Source: Pedobacter zeae
GTDB lineage: Bacteria > Bacteroidota > Bacteroidia > Sphingobacteriales > Sphingobacteriaceae
Reading direction: 5' to 3'
Assembly: GCF_014196715.1 (NCBI RefSeq)
Contig: NZ_JACIEF010000004.1
Coordinates: 434,001 to 498,000, forward strand
DNA: 64,000 nt
A program made the translations under genes and the position numbers. Shown here piece by piece: positions 43,304 through 52,013 of this stretch. How positions within the stretch are numbered: the stretch's first letter is position 1; each line of letters begins with the position of its first letter. Below the pieces are notes generated by a model. That model searched no databases, was not told the origin of the DNA, and saw nothing but the letters and a program-made list of their open reading frames with translations.

Positions 43304-44416
43304 TTAGCGAACAAACCTTAAATCACTTCGCACCGGAAAGTGATCGGATAATTTTGCATGGGTAATTTTGTAGTTCAATACCTCCAGCTCTTTTGATGTG
43401 GCGATATAATCGATCTGGAAATTGGGAAATTTGCCATTATAGGTTTTACCGAAGCCATTTCCCTTTTTTATAAAACTGTTATTCAACCCGGCAGTAATCT
43501 GGGTAACCACGTATGATGCCGGTGTATCGTTAAAATCGCCGGCAATAAGATAAGGCGTTGTACAGGAAGCCATTTCCTTTTTCATAATATCAACCTGACC
43601 GCTGCGTTTCAGGAAGGCACTTTTTAGCATGCTTATGATCCGCTTGGATGGTTTTAGCTCCGTATTCATTTCTTTTACCTTATCCAGGTATTCGTAATCC
43701 TGTTTTTCAAAAGAAATAGACTGGAAATGCACATTGTATATCCGCAGGGTTTTCCCTTTAATGTTCAAATCGGCATAAATGCTCATGTTGCCGGGGTAGC
43801 CGGTAACAAATGGGATTTTACCTGTGTTTTTAATAGGGAATTTAGAGAATATGGCCAAACCTGTAGCTTCGTAATCGTTTTTATTGGTGGGTACGAAATA
43901 ATAATATTTGGTATTTAACAATGCTTTTAAGCTATCAACGGTATCGAATGCGCCTTTATAACGGGTAAAAAACTCCTGAAAACAGATGATATCGGGGTTT
44001 TGTTCTTTTACTACCTGCAGCATTTTTTCCTTTACCGATTCGGTATTGTCTTCGCCGTAAAGTTTAAAGCTGTGTACGTTGTAGGTCATCATCCTGATGC
44101 TATTATCAGCTTTTTCAGCCGGGCCTTCATCCCCACCAATGGCAAAAGTTGCCTTTAACGTTTTACCGCCAATAGCCATCACCAATACAGTAGCGATTGC
44201 GAAAATCCATTTTTTGCTTAAAAGCCACCAGATCAGGAAAATCATATTGGCAAACAGTACAAAAGGATAGGCCAGGCCAAAAAAAGCGATCAACGCATGC
44301 TTACGTGGATCCATGTTTCCGGCAAGCACCCCCAAAAGCAAGGCCAAAGCCAGTGCAACGGCAATGGGCAGGAGGAGTTTATCCAAAAAATTGTACTTCT
44401 TCTTTTTTTTGGCCAT
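43304..44416 (-). CDS. Membrane-anchored endonuclease/exonuclease/phosphatase-fold protein
   Basis: 370 residues. A Lys-rich start is followed by three membrane helices in the first 95 residues. The catalytic EEP domain follows from about 105: MMTYNVHSF, ICFQEFFTRYKG (metal-binding Glu), IAGDFNDTP (Asp and Asn) and the terminal SDHFPVRSDL (Asp-His). These residues are complete, so it should hydrolyse phosphodiester bonds, either nucleic acid or lipid head groups. The domain's side of the membrane is not certain. Its start overlaps the stop of the rhomboid gene (TAATG), so the two are translationally coupled. Confidence 0.9.
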   Translation of the reverse strand: MAKKKKKYNFLDKLLLPIAVALALALLLGVLAGNMDPRKHALIAFFGLAYPFVLFANMIFLIWWLLSKKWIFAIATVLVMAIGGKTLKATFAIGGDEGPAEKADNSIRMMTYNVHSFKLYGEDNTESVKEKMLQVVKEQNPDIICFQEFFTRYKGAFDTVDSLKALLNTKYYYFVPTNKNDYEATGLAIFSKFPIKNTGKIPFVTGYPGNMSIYADLNIKGKTLRIYNVHFQSISFEKQDYEYLDKVKEMNTELKPSKRIISMLKSAFLKRSGQVDIMKKEMASCTTPYLIAGDFNDTPASYVVTQITAGLNNSFIKKGNGFGKTYNGKFPNFQIDYIATSKELEVLNYKITHAKLSDHFPVRSDLRFVR

Positions 44417-45270
44417 TAATCTTTACTTGCCTTAAACAGTTTTTCTTTTTCTACTGCGGTTAATTTATCATATCCCGAAGTAGATATTTTATCTAAAATG
44501 GCATCAATTTCCTGTTGCGAAACGCCACCTTTAAAGGCTGGCTTTTTAACCGGTTTTTCGTTGCGTACCACTTTTAGTTTTGGTTTGCGCTCAAAAAGCT
44601 TGCTCCAGTCGCTGCCGCTTTGCAGGCGTTTAATAAAAACAAAACCCACCAGGGCACCGCCTATATGTGCTAAACTGCCACCTGCATTTACCGAACCGAT
44701 GGCAAGAAAATCCAGAACAAAGTAAACAATAGCAATCCATTTTATTTTAACCTCACCAAAAAGAAAGAGCACGATGGTGTAGTTGGGTACCAGTGTTGCT
44801 GCAGCAAAAATGATGGCCATTACCGCTGCCGAAGCACCCACAATGGTAACGCCGGTTAAACCTGAGGCATAAACCGGGAACAGGTTTAATATTGCAACTG
44901 CAAATAAACCACCAAATATACCACCGGCCAGGTATACAAAATGGAACTGCCTGCTTTTTAAGAAATTCATAAATATGTTCCCGAACCAGAATAATCCGAG
45001 CATATTAAAGAGGAGATGAAGAATCCCATCATGAATAAACATGTAGGTAAATACGGTATAAAAGCGTTCTGGTAATTTGGAAATATTAGCCGGTAAGCCT
45101 GTATACTCACTAACTAACGGACTGATCAAATCCCCTTTACCGCTTAGCCAGGTAAATATCCCAATAACAGCGATAATCAGAAACAACAGCACATTTATGC
45201 CAATGTAAAAGAATATTGGGTTGCCAGATTGAAAAACCTTGTATTTTAAATCTTTGAAAGTATTATTCAT
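44416..45270 (-). CDS. Rhomboid-family intramembrane serine protease (second of a pair)
   Basis: 284 residues from the ATG at 45270, which lies inside the end of the preceding rhomboid gene (8-base overlap); a frame starting 19 codons earlier would overlap more and adds nothing recognisable. Six or so membrane helices are present, with the HxxxN loop motif (ILHLLFNMLGLFWFG), the catalytic Ser in VGASAAVMA and the catalytic His in LAHIGGALVGF. The usual GxSG is GASA here, a conservative change that probably leaves the dyad working. The C-terminal 65 residues are a soluble Lys-rich tail (ERKPKLKVVRNEKPVKKP). Substrates are unknown. Confidence 0.9.
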   Translation of the reverse strand: MNNTFKDLKYKVFQSGNPIFFYIGINVLLFLIIAVIGIFTWLSGKGDLISPLVSEYTGLPANISKLPERFYTVFTYMFIHDGILHLLFNMLGLFWFGNIFMNFLKSRQFHFVYLAGGIFGGLFAVAILNLFPVYASGLTGVTIVGASAAVMAIIFAAATLVPNYTIVLFLFGEVKIKWIAIVYFVLDFLAIGSVNAGGSLAHIGGALVGFVFIKRLQSGSDWSKLFERKPKLKVVRNEKPVKKPAFKGGVSQQEIDAILDKISTSGYDKLTAVEKEKLFKASKD

Positions 45271-45994
45271 AGAGTGTATAAAATGTATCGTTTTTATCTT
45301 TCCATAATTTAACGAGTATAAAGCCAATTAAAGCACCGCCCAAATGGGCATAATGTGCAATAGAATCGCCTTCAAACTGCGCAACACCCAAAGATAACTC
45401 TACTAAAATATAAATGGGTATAATATATTTTGCTTTTACCGGAACCGGGATAAACATAATGAGTAATTCGGCATTGGGATAAAGCATGCCAAAGGCAACC
45501 AATAAACCAAAAATAGCACCTGAAGCACCAACCATGCCGCCAAAATAGATGCTTTGAAGCGTAACAGCTTGTGCCATTGAAAGCTGCGAAGTGTTGAACT
45601 CCCCCTGAAATAATGCCTGAAGGTCTATCTTTCCGTTATTGGTGGCACTACCTATAATCTGGTGTACTTCATAAGCCTGTACTGCCCACTGCAGTGCCAG
45701 TGCACCTAATCCGGTAATAAAATAAAATACAATAAACTTTTTGCCTCCCCATCTCGATTCCAGGATGCTTCCAAAAGAATACAAGGCAAACATGTTAAAA
45801 AAGATATGGGCTATACCGCCATGCATAAACATGTAACTTATAGGTTGCCATATTTCGAATTTTGGCGAATCAAAATAATAAACAGCCAAAATATCATCAA
45901 GGTGAAGGCCGGTTAATAAATAAGTTGCTGCGAAAAATAAAACATTAATAATCAGCAGGTTTTTTACTACTGGTGGAATATATATGTTGTTCAT
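45263..45994 (-). CDS. Rhomboid-family intramembrane serine protease (first of a pair)
   Basis: 243 residues with the compact six-helix rhomboid core: QPISYMFMHGGIAHIFFNMF (His and Asn of the oxyanion region), the catalytic Ser in MVGASGAIFGLL and the catalytic His in YAHLGGALIGF. The dyad is intact with the standard GxSG. It cleaves transmembrane segments of other membrane proteins within the inner membrane. It sits between mutL upstream and the second rhomboid gene, which overlaps its end. The order mutL, rhomboid, rhomboid, EEP protein is, as far as I recall, common in Sphingobacteriaceae. Confidence 0.94.
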   Translation of the reverse strand: MNNIYIPPVVKNLLIINVLFFAATYLLTGLHLDDILAVYYFDSPKFEIWQPISYMFMHGGIAHIFFNMFALYSFGSILESRWGGKKFIVFYFITGLGALALQWAVQAYEVHQIIGSATNNGKIDLQALFQGEFNTSQLSMAQAVTLQSIYFGGMVGASGAIFGLLVAFGMLYPNAELLIMFIPVPVKAKYIIPIYILVELSLGVAQFEGDSIAHYAHLGGALIGFILVKLWKDKNDTFYTLYE

Positions 45995-46140
45995 TTAAAT
46001 TTTAAAAATAGGTTAATGTTTAAACTGGTCATTAGTCATTAGGTTAATCGGTTAATTGTCTCCAAACTCCCAACTTTCAATCCCCCAACTCCGGACTTAC
46101 AACTCCCGGCTAAAGGCTCCAAACTCCCAGCTCTAAACGC
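45995..46140. repeat. Low-complexity CCAAACTCCCAACT tract
   Basis: Begins with GGTCATTAGTCATTAGG (a minisatellite-like snippet), then repeats of CCAAACTCCCAAC, CCCCCAACTCC, ACAACTCCC and CCAAACTCCCAGCTC up to the mutL stop codon. It separates mutL from the rhomboid genes. Confidence 0.55.
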
Positions 46141-47979
46141 CTAACTCTTCTCAAACTTCTTATCCAGCTCTGCCAAAGTAATGGTTTGGATAATTGGTTT
46201 TCCGCTCACGCTAAAGTTAGGGGTTTTGCAGGCAAAAAGTTCATCGATCAGCGTATTCATTTCTTCCTGTCCAAGGCTTGTACCGGCTTTAATGGCACTG
46301 TTTCTAGCCAAACTCCGGGCCAGGCTATCGCGTTTGCTTAATTTTAGCTCTTGCTGCGAGTTTTTAAAGCCCTCTATCAATTGCTCAAATAATTGTGTTT
46401 CATTAATAGTACTGCTGCCCAGATCAACCGGAACACCTTCTACTACCAACGTGTTTTTCCCGAATTCGCGTACATCGAAGCCCAAACTTTTTATATCATC
46501 CAGCAAACTTTTGGCCAGTTCGAAATCGTTGGCATTAAGTGTAATGGTTTGTGGAAACAAACTCTGCTGCGATGCGCCTTTCCGGTCATCAAGATGTACG
46601 AGAAAACGCTCATAAAGGATCCGCTCGTGTGCCATCTGTTGATCGATCACCATTAATCCCGACTTAATCTGCGAAACAATATACCTGTTGTGCAATTGCA
46701 TATACTGCTTTTGCTTGGTTTCCAAAACCGTTTCATCAGCGTAAATTGAGGTTTGTTCTACAACGGGCTGTTCAGTTATTTCATATAACGAACCCCAGTT
46801 TTTTACGCTTGGTTTGGTATCATAATTTCTTGGCGATGAGGCATAACCCTGTGCAGCGCTTTTATCGCTGGCAAAGGGGTTAAAATCAGGATTGAAATTG
46901 ATGCTCGGCGGAACAATATCTTCGACCGCTTTTTGGGTAATCATATTGCTAAAGCCCGTTTCCTGATCAAAATCCAGGCTAGGAGCAATGTTGTAACGGC
47001 CTATAGAACGTTTTACTGCCGATTTAAGGATCGCATAAATGGATTTTTCGTCCAGATATTTGATCTCCGTTTTAGTTGGGTGAACGTTTACATCAATTTT
47101 TGAAGGGTCGATCTCAATAAAAAGCACGTAAAGCGGGTAACTATCGTCAGGCAATAACTCTTCAAAAGCCGAACTTACGGCATGGTTTAAATAAGGATCT
47201 TTAATAAAACGGTTGTTTACAAAAAAGAACTGTTCGCCCCTGGTTTTTTTTGCAAAAGCAGGTTTGCCGATATAACCTTTAAGGTTAATAATGGTGGTTT
47301 CCTCTTCAACAGGAACCAGGCGTTCGTTATAGTTATTGCCAAAGAGGTGCACAATACGCTGCTTTAAATTACCTTTTGGCAGGTTAAAAATCTCTACTCC
47401 ATCGTGGTGCAAACTAAAAAATACACCAGGGTGTGCCAGGGCTACCCGTTGAAATTCGTCTAAAATATGGCGCATTTCTACGGGATTGCTTTTCAGGAAA
47501 TTTCTTCTGGCAGGCGTATTAAAAAACAGGTTTTTAATCGAAATCTGTGTTCCGGCGGCTGTGGCTACGGGTTCCTGGTTGGTTACCTGCGCGCCTTCAA
47601 TAGAAATACAGGTGCCGATTTCGTCCTCATGCCTGCGCGTTTTCATTTCTACCTGTGCAATTGCTGCAATAGAGGCCATGGCTTCACCACGGAAGCCCAT
47701 GGTGCGGATGGCAAATAAATCTTCAGCCTTTTTCACTTTCGAAGTGGCATGGCGCTCAAAACACATTCTCGCATCAGTAACACTCATTCCACAACCATTA
47801 TCAACGATCTGAATCAGGGCCTTACCGGCGTCTTTTATTACCAGTTGAATTTTATCTGCGCCGGCATCTATCGAATTTTCGAGCAGTTCCTTCACTGCCG
47901 AGGCAGGTCGTTGAACAACTTCTCCGGCAGCAATCTGATTGGCAACAGCATCAGGCAATAAGTGAATAATATCAGTCAT
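46141..47979 (-). CDS. mutL: DNA mismatch repair protein MutL
   Basis: 612 residues. The N-terminal GHKL ATPase is intact: ELLENSIDAGA, DNGCGM, RHATSK and GFRGEAM. The transducer domain follows (RNFLKSNPVE, FVNNRFIKD, IDVNVHPTKTEIK), then a linker from about 335 to 415 and the C-terminal dimerisation domain. MutL couples MutS mismatch recognition to strand incision. In the C-terminal domain the two endonuclease-site motifs look degenerate: DQQMAHERILYE at 446-457 in place of DQHA(x)2E(x)4E, and SVSGKP at 590-595 in place of CPHGRP, so intrinsic nicking may be weak or absent. No MutH is present in the window. It heads the reverse-strand cluster. Confidence 0.96.
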   Translation of the reverse strand: MTDIIHLLPDAVANQIAAGEVVQRPASAVKELLENSIDAGADKIQLVIKDAGKALIQIVDNGCGMSVTDARMCFERHATSKVKKAEDLFAIRTMGFRGEAMASIAAIAQVEMKTRRHEDEIGTCISIEGAQVTNQEPVATAAGTQISIKNLFFNTPARRNFLKSNPVEMRHILDEFQRVALAHPGVFFSLHHDGVEIFNLPKGNLKQRIVHLFGNNYNERLVPVEEETTIINLKGYIGKPAFAKKTRGEQFFFVNNRFIKDPYLNHAVSSAFEELLPDDSYPLYVLFIEIDPSKIDVNVHPTKTEIKYLDEKSIYAILKSAVKRSIGRYNIAPSLDFDQETGFSNMITQKAVEDIVPPSINFNPDFNPFASDKSAAQGYASSPRNYDTKPSVKNWGSLYEITEQPVVEQTSIYADETVLETKQKQYMQLHNRYIVSQIKSGLMVIDQQMAHERILYERFLVHLDDRKGASQQSLFPQTITLNANDFELAKSLLDDIKSLGFDVREFGKNTLVVEGVPVDLGSSTINETQLFEQLIEGFKNSQQELKLSKRDSLARSLARNSAIKAGTSLGQEEMNTLIDELFACKTPNFSVSGKPIIQTITLAELDKKFEKS

Positions 47980-48340
47980 GTATCAGGGCAAAGTGAATTC
48001 GCTAAATTATGCAAAATAAGCTTAATGAACCCGGTTTGTTTAAAACTCAACACATAAATGACGGTAGGTAAATAGAATTAATTGCTTCTACTGGTTTTAT
48101 TTACACCAGTTGTCATTCTGGACGGAGTCGAATGATCTATGGCTAAACAAAATTAAATCTTTGCTTAATTTTCTTGTTTCTTTTTTTTGAAAAGCAAGGC
48201 ATAGTGTCAATCGGTTCCGGTAGTCCTGCTGTACAGGGTGGCTATTCTTAGCGGTGCCATTTAAAAACCAAGGGCACAAATCCTTTCTGTAAAGCTGAAT
48301 TTACAAAGGCAAATGCTTTCAATTTTCTATCTTTATCGAT
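47980..48340. other. Divergent promoter region with repeat remnants
   Basis: 361 bases between mutL (reverse) and the amidohydrolase (forward). It contains GTCATTCTGGACGGAGTCGAATGATCT (from 48112), a diverged copy of the palindromic element seen at 8051 and 13014, and a GGTAGTCCTGCTGTACAGG relic near 48216. No gene is supported. Confidence 0.55.
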
Positions 48341-49975
48341 ATGAAATCCATCCTCTACAGCCTTTTTCTGGCTTTGCTGTTTACTTCCTGCTCTAAAAAA
48401 GAAGAAGTTGATGTCATTGTTTATAACGCTAAAGTTTATACTGTTAACAGTAAGTTTGATACGGTTGAGGCTTTCGCTGTAAAAAATGGAAAAATCCTGG
48501 AGCTGGGTAATAGTAAAGAGATCAAAGGGAAATACACCTCCAAAGAAGAAATCGATGCAGAGGGTAAAGCCGTTTACCCTGGTTTTATCGATGCACACGC
48601 CCATTTTTATGGCTATGGACAAAGTTTACAGACCGCTGATTTAAGGGAAACAAAATCCTGGGATGAAGTGCTTACCCGTTTAACTGCTTTCGCCAAAACC
48701 CGTCCCGACGGTTGGCTGATCGGTAACGGCTGGGACCAAAACGATTGGGCAGATAAAGCGTTTCCGACAAACGAAAAACTGACAGCGCTTTTTCCTGATC
48801 GCCCAGTATTCCTGAATCGTATTGACGGCCATGCTGCCATTGCCAACCAAAAAGCATTAGATGATGCAGGCATTAAAGGCGTGCAAAAATTGGTAGGGGG
48901 TGATATGCTTAGTCAAAACGGGAAACTTACCGGGGTTTTAATCGATAATGCTGTAGCTTTGGTAGAGCGTAAAATCCCGTCGCCAGATGCCAAACTCGCC
49001 GAAAAAATATTTACAGATGCGCAGAAAAACTGCTTCGCCGCTGGGTTGACCACCATTGACGATTGTGGTTTAAGTTATTTAGCGGTTGATTTTATTGAAA
49101 AACTGCAGAAAGAGAAAAAACTTAAAATGAGGTTATATGTCATGCTTTCCGACGAGCCTGATAATTATAAATATTTATTTAATCGTGGTCCGATTAAAAC
49201 TGACCGCTTAAATGTGAGGTCGTTTAAAGTTTATGCCGATGGTGCTTTAGGATCACGGGGTGCCTGTTTAATTCACCCTTACAGCGATATGCCAAATAAA
49301 AGCGGTTTTCTGCTAAGCGATCAAAAACATTTTGAAGAAGTGGCCAGAAAAATAGCAGCCAACCATTTTCAGATGTGTACCCACGCTATTGGCGATTCTG
49401 CCAACCGTGTAATCCTGAATATTTATAATAAAATTTTAAAAGGTAAAAACGATCAGCGCTGGCGTATCGAACATGCGCAGGTCGTTAATGCTAAAGATTT
49501 TGACCTGTTCGGCAAAGCCAGTATAATCCCTTCCGTTCAACCTACGCATGCTACTTCCGATATGTATTGGGCCGGCCGGCGTTTAGGTGCCGAAAGGTTA
49601 AAAAGTGCTTATGCCTACAAACAATTGCTAAAACAAAATGGTTGGATTCCTTTAGGAACTGATTTCCCGGTAGAAAACATTAATCCATTATTAACGTTTT
49701 ATGCAGCAACAGTGAGAGAAGATGCAAAAGGTTTTCCAAAAGGTGGCTTTCAGATGGAAAATGCCTTAACACCCGAAGAAGCCTTACGGGGAATGACCAT
49801 TTGGGCTGCCAAAGCCAACTTTGAGGAAGAAGAAAAAGGAAGTTTGGAGAAAGGGAAATTAGCCGATTTTGTTATCCTCGATCATGATATTTTAAAATCA
49901 ACACCACAGAATATATTAAAAACCAAAGTCTTAAAAACCTATTTGAACGGAGAAAAAGTATATGAAGCGAAATAG
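48341..49975 (+). CDS. Lipoprotein amidohydrolase (YtcJ-like)
   Basis: 544 residues. The lipoprotein signal is MKSILYSLFLALLFTSC (Cys17). The amidohydrolase barrel has the metal-binding pair His86-x-His88 in GFIDAHAHFYG, then DDCGLSYL, KVYADGALGSRGACL (YtcJ-type), THAIGDSANR, EHAQVVN and GTDFPVENINP. The C-terminal composite domain returns with KLADFVILDHDI. The family hydrolyses amide or similar C-N bonds, with unknown natural substrates, and this member is predicted to be anchored at the periplasmic or outer surface. Its last 14 bases overlap the start of the serine hydrolase gene, so the two are translationally coupled. Confidence 0.92.
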   Translation: MKSILYSLFLALLFTSCSKKEEVDVIVYNAKVYTVNSKFDTVEAFAVKNGKILELGNSKEIKGKYTSKEEIDAEGKAVYPGFIDAHAHFYGYGQSLQTADLRETKSWDEVLTRLTAFAKTRPDGWLIGNGWDQNDWADKAFPTNEKLTALFPDRPVFLNRIDGHAAIANQKALDDAGIKGVQKLVGGDMLSQNGKLTGVLIDNAVALVERKIPSPDAKLAEKIFTDAQKNCFAAGLTTIDDCGLSYLAVDFIEKLQKEKKLKMRLYVMLSDEPDNYKYLFNRGPIKTDRLNVRSFKVYADGALGSRGACLIHPYSDMPNKSGFLLSDQKHFEEVARKIAANHFQMCTHAIGDSANRVILNIYNKILKGKNDQRWRIEHAQVVNAKDFDLFGKASIIPSVQPTHATSDMYWAGRRLGAERLKSAYAYKQLLKQNGWIPLGTDFPVENINPLLTFYAATVREDAKGFPKGGFQMENALTPEEALRGMTIWAAKANFEEEEKGSLEKGKLADFVILDHDILKSTPQNILKTKVLKTYLNGEKVYEAK

Positions 49976-51779
49976 ATTGTATATCCTGGCTGCAGCTAGT
50001 TTTTTTAATGTTTTATGCTTAATGGCCTGTGCGCAGGATCACACCACAAACGAGAAAAAGCTTTCCATTGCCAATGCCATTTCAAACACAACCGTATTAT
50101 TAAACAACCAGGATGCTATTATCCCGCTAAAATCGCTCGAAAAGAAAAATATTGCTTCGGTTAGCCTGAGTTTTGCTTATAGCAATGTGTTCGATAGTTT
50201 GGCCAACAAATATGATAAAATCACTTCGTTTTCTGCCGATTCTTATAAAGACAGTGTAAACCTGAACGATTTGGAAGATGATCTTAAATATTTCAATACC
50301 GTTTTAATCAGCATTGACGATCAGAATGTAAACAAAGCAAAATACATTAATTTTATCAACAGCATCAGCAAGAATAAACGGGTAATTATTTCTTTTTTTG
50401 GAAACGGACCTGGCTTAAAATCATTCGACCTCTTGCAATCGCCGATTATATGGACTGCACAGAATAATGCCGATGCAGCTGCGATTGTGCCGCAGTATAT
50501 TTTTGGGGGTATTGCTGCGGTGAATAAGTTAACTGCAACTTTTTCTGCGCGTTATACGATGGGTTCTGGTTTTACCACCACTGCCACCCGCTTAAAATAT
50601 ACCGTACCGGAAGATGCAGGTGTTAACTCCAACAACTTAAAGGAAATTGATGCCATTGCTTCTGAGGCGATCAGCCAGAAAGCAACTCCCGGGTTGGTAG
50701 TGCTGGTGGCCAAGGATGGTAAAGTAATTTTTAACAAGGCTTATGGTACACATACCTACGATACCAATGTACCCGATAAGGTAACCGATATTTTCGATCT
50801 GGCTTCTGTAACGAAAGTAACTGCAACTACGCCAGCGGTTATGCGTTTATTTGAAGAAGGAAAATTAAAGCTGGATACCAATATCGGGGCCTATATTCCG
50901 AAGGCGCGTACCACCCCCATGAACAATATCCGGATCCGCGAGGTAATGCTGCACCAGGCTGGTTTTATTCCTTATATCCCTTTTCACGATTATGTGAAAA
51001 CCAGCGATTACAGCAGGGATTCATCCGCTGCGTTCCCAACTAAAGTAGCCGATAACTATTACATCAAAAAAGGCTTTTTTAAGGATTTTATGTGGCCCAA
51101 AATGCTCAATTCGCCCATTAAAACCCGTGGTAAATATGTATACAGCGATATCAGCATGTATGTGATGAAAGATATTGTAGAGCACATTAGCGAAGAGCCT
51201 TTAAACCAGTACACGTACGAAAATTTTTATAAACCCCTCGGCATGCAAACTGCAGGTTTCCTGCCGCGAAACCGGTTTAAACCTGAGCAGATAGTTCCGA
51301 CTGAAGATGATAAATATTTTAGAAAAACCTTGCTGGTAGGTTATGTTCACGACCAGGGGGCGGCTTTGGCTGGTGGAATTTCTGGTCACGCGGGTTTATT
51401 TGCCAGTGCGAACGATCTGGCCATTATTTACCAGATGCTGCTAAACCGCGGAACCTACGGCGGAGAAACCTATTTCAAGAGCGCTACAGTTGATATGTTT
51501 ACTTCCAAACAATCGAATGTGAGCCGCAGGGGCTTGGGTTTCGACCGTTGGGATCCCGATACCACCAAACATTATCCTTCTGATCTGGCTTCACCGCAAA
51601 CTTATGGGCATACAGGCTATACCGGAACCTGTGTTTGGGTAGACCCATCGCGGGGTTTGGTTTATGTATTCCTGTCAAACCGGGTTAACCCAACAGTTAC
51701 CGATAAACTTTCTAACCTGAAAATCAGGGGGAGAATACAGGATGTGGTGAATAAAGCGATAGATGAATCGAAAAAATAA
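49962..51779 (+). CDS. Serine hydrolase (class C beta-lactamase fold) with a remnant GH3 C-terminal domain
   Basis: 605 residues with a signal ending near CLMACAQ. The main domain, about 225-600, is a beta-lactamase/transpeptidase fold with Ser282-V-T-Lys285 and Tyr394-Ser-Asp, close to AmpC/EstB enzymes; GHTGYTGTCVWVDP gives the late H-x-G-type motif. Residues about 30-215 resemble the C-terminal domain of GH3 enzymes (ISNTTVLLNNQDAIIPL, then QYIFGGIAAVNKLTATF). Bacteroidota have longer proteins of about 1000 residues joining a complete GH3 hexosaminidase to this lactamase; this one lacks the GH3 catalytic barrel. It overlaps the amidohydrolase gene by 14 bases. A cell-wall role is plausible. 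Confidence 0.85.
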   Translation: MKRNRLYILAAASFFNVLCLMACAQDHTTNEKKLSIANAISNTTVLLNNQDAIIPLKSLEKKNIASVSLSFAYSNVFDSLANKYDKITSFSADSYKDSVNLNDLEDDLKYFNTVLISIDDQNVNKAKYINFINSISKNKRVIISFFGNGPGLKSFDLLQSPIIWTAQNNADAAAIVPQYIFGGIAAVNKLTATFSARYTMGSGFTTTATRLKYTVPEDAGVNSNNLKEIDAIASEAISQKATPGLVVLVAKDGKVIFNKAYGTHTYDTNVPDKVTDIFDLASVTKVTATTPAVMRLFEEGKLKLDTNIGAYIPKARTTPMNNIRIREVMLHQAGFIPYIPFHDYVKTSDYSRDSSAAFPTKVADNYYIKKGFFKDFMWPKMLNSPIKTRGKYVYSDISMYVMKDIVEHISEEPLNQYTYENFYKPLGMQTAGFLPRNRFKPEQIVPTEDDKYFRKTLLVGYVHDQGAALAGGISGHAGLFASANDLAIIYQMLLNRGTYGGETYFKSATVDMFTSKQSNVSRRGLGFDRWDPDTTKHYPSDLASPQTYGHTGYTGTCVWVDPSRGLVYVFLSNRVNPTVTDKLSNLKIRGRIQDVVNKAIDESKK

Positions 51780-51800
51780 AGGCTGGCTTACAGACTTTCA

Positions 51801-51845
51801 GAGTTGTCAACTTTAATAGTCAGTTTGTTATAAAGTTGACAACTC
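51801..51845. repeat. Perfect 15-bp inverted repeat
   Basis: GAGTTGTCAACTTTA (51801-51815) and TAAAGTTGACAACTC (51831-51845) are exact reverse complements with a 15-base loop. It starts 21 bases after the serine hydrolase stop codon. No T-run follows, so it is either a stabilising hairpin or a binding site, not a clean terminator. Confidence 0.8.
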
Positions 51846-51931
51846 TTCTACTAAAATTGATCTTTAGCTTATCCATCACCACTAAATCTTTTCTTATCAC
51901 AGTATTCGCACTTATTTATAATAAAAAACAA

Positions 51932-51966
51932 AAAAGCATCGGTTTTGGCCGATGCTTTTAATTTTT
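51932..51966. terminator. Bidirectional intrinsic terminator
   Basis: AAAAGCATCGG (51932-51942) pairs with CCGATGCTTTT (51949-51959), with A-rich sequence before and T-rich sequence after, between convergent genes. It should stop transcription from both sides. Confidence 0.85.
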
Positions 51967-52013
51967 ATTTACGATTCGCCAGGGACTCATGACTGAAGAC
52001 CCACGACTCCGAA

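Noticed and set aside
46181..46656. Frames of 87-144 codons antisense to mutL
   Set aside because: They are wholly within mutL, opposite to a conserved domain, and have no independent features.
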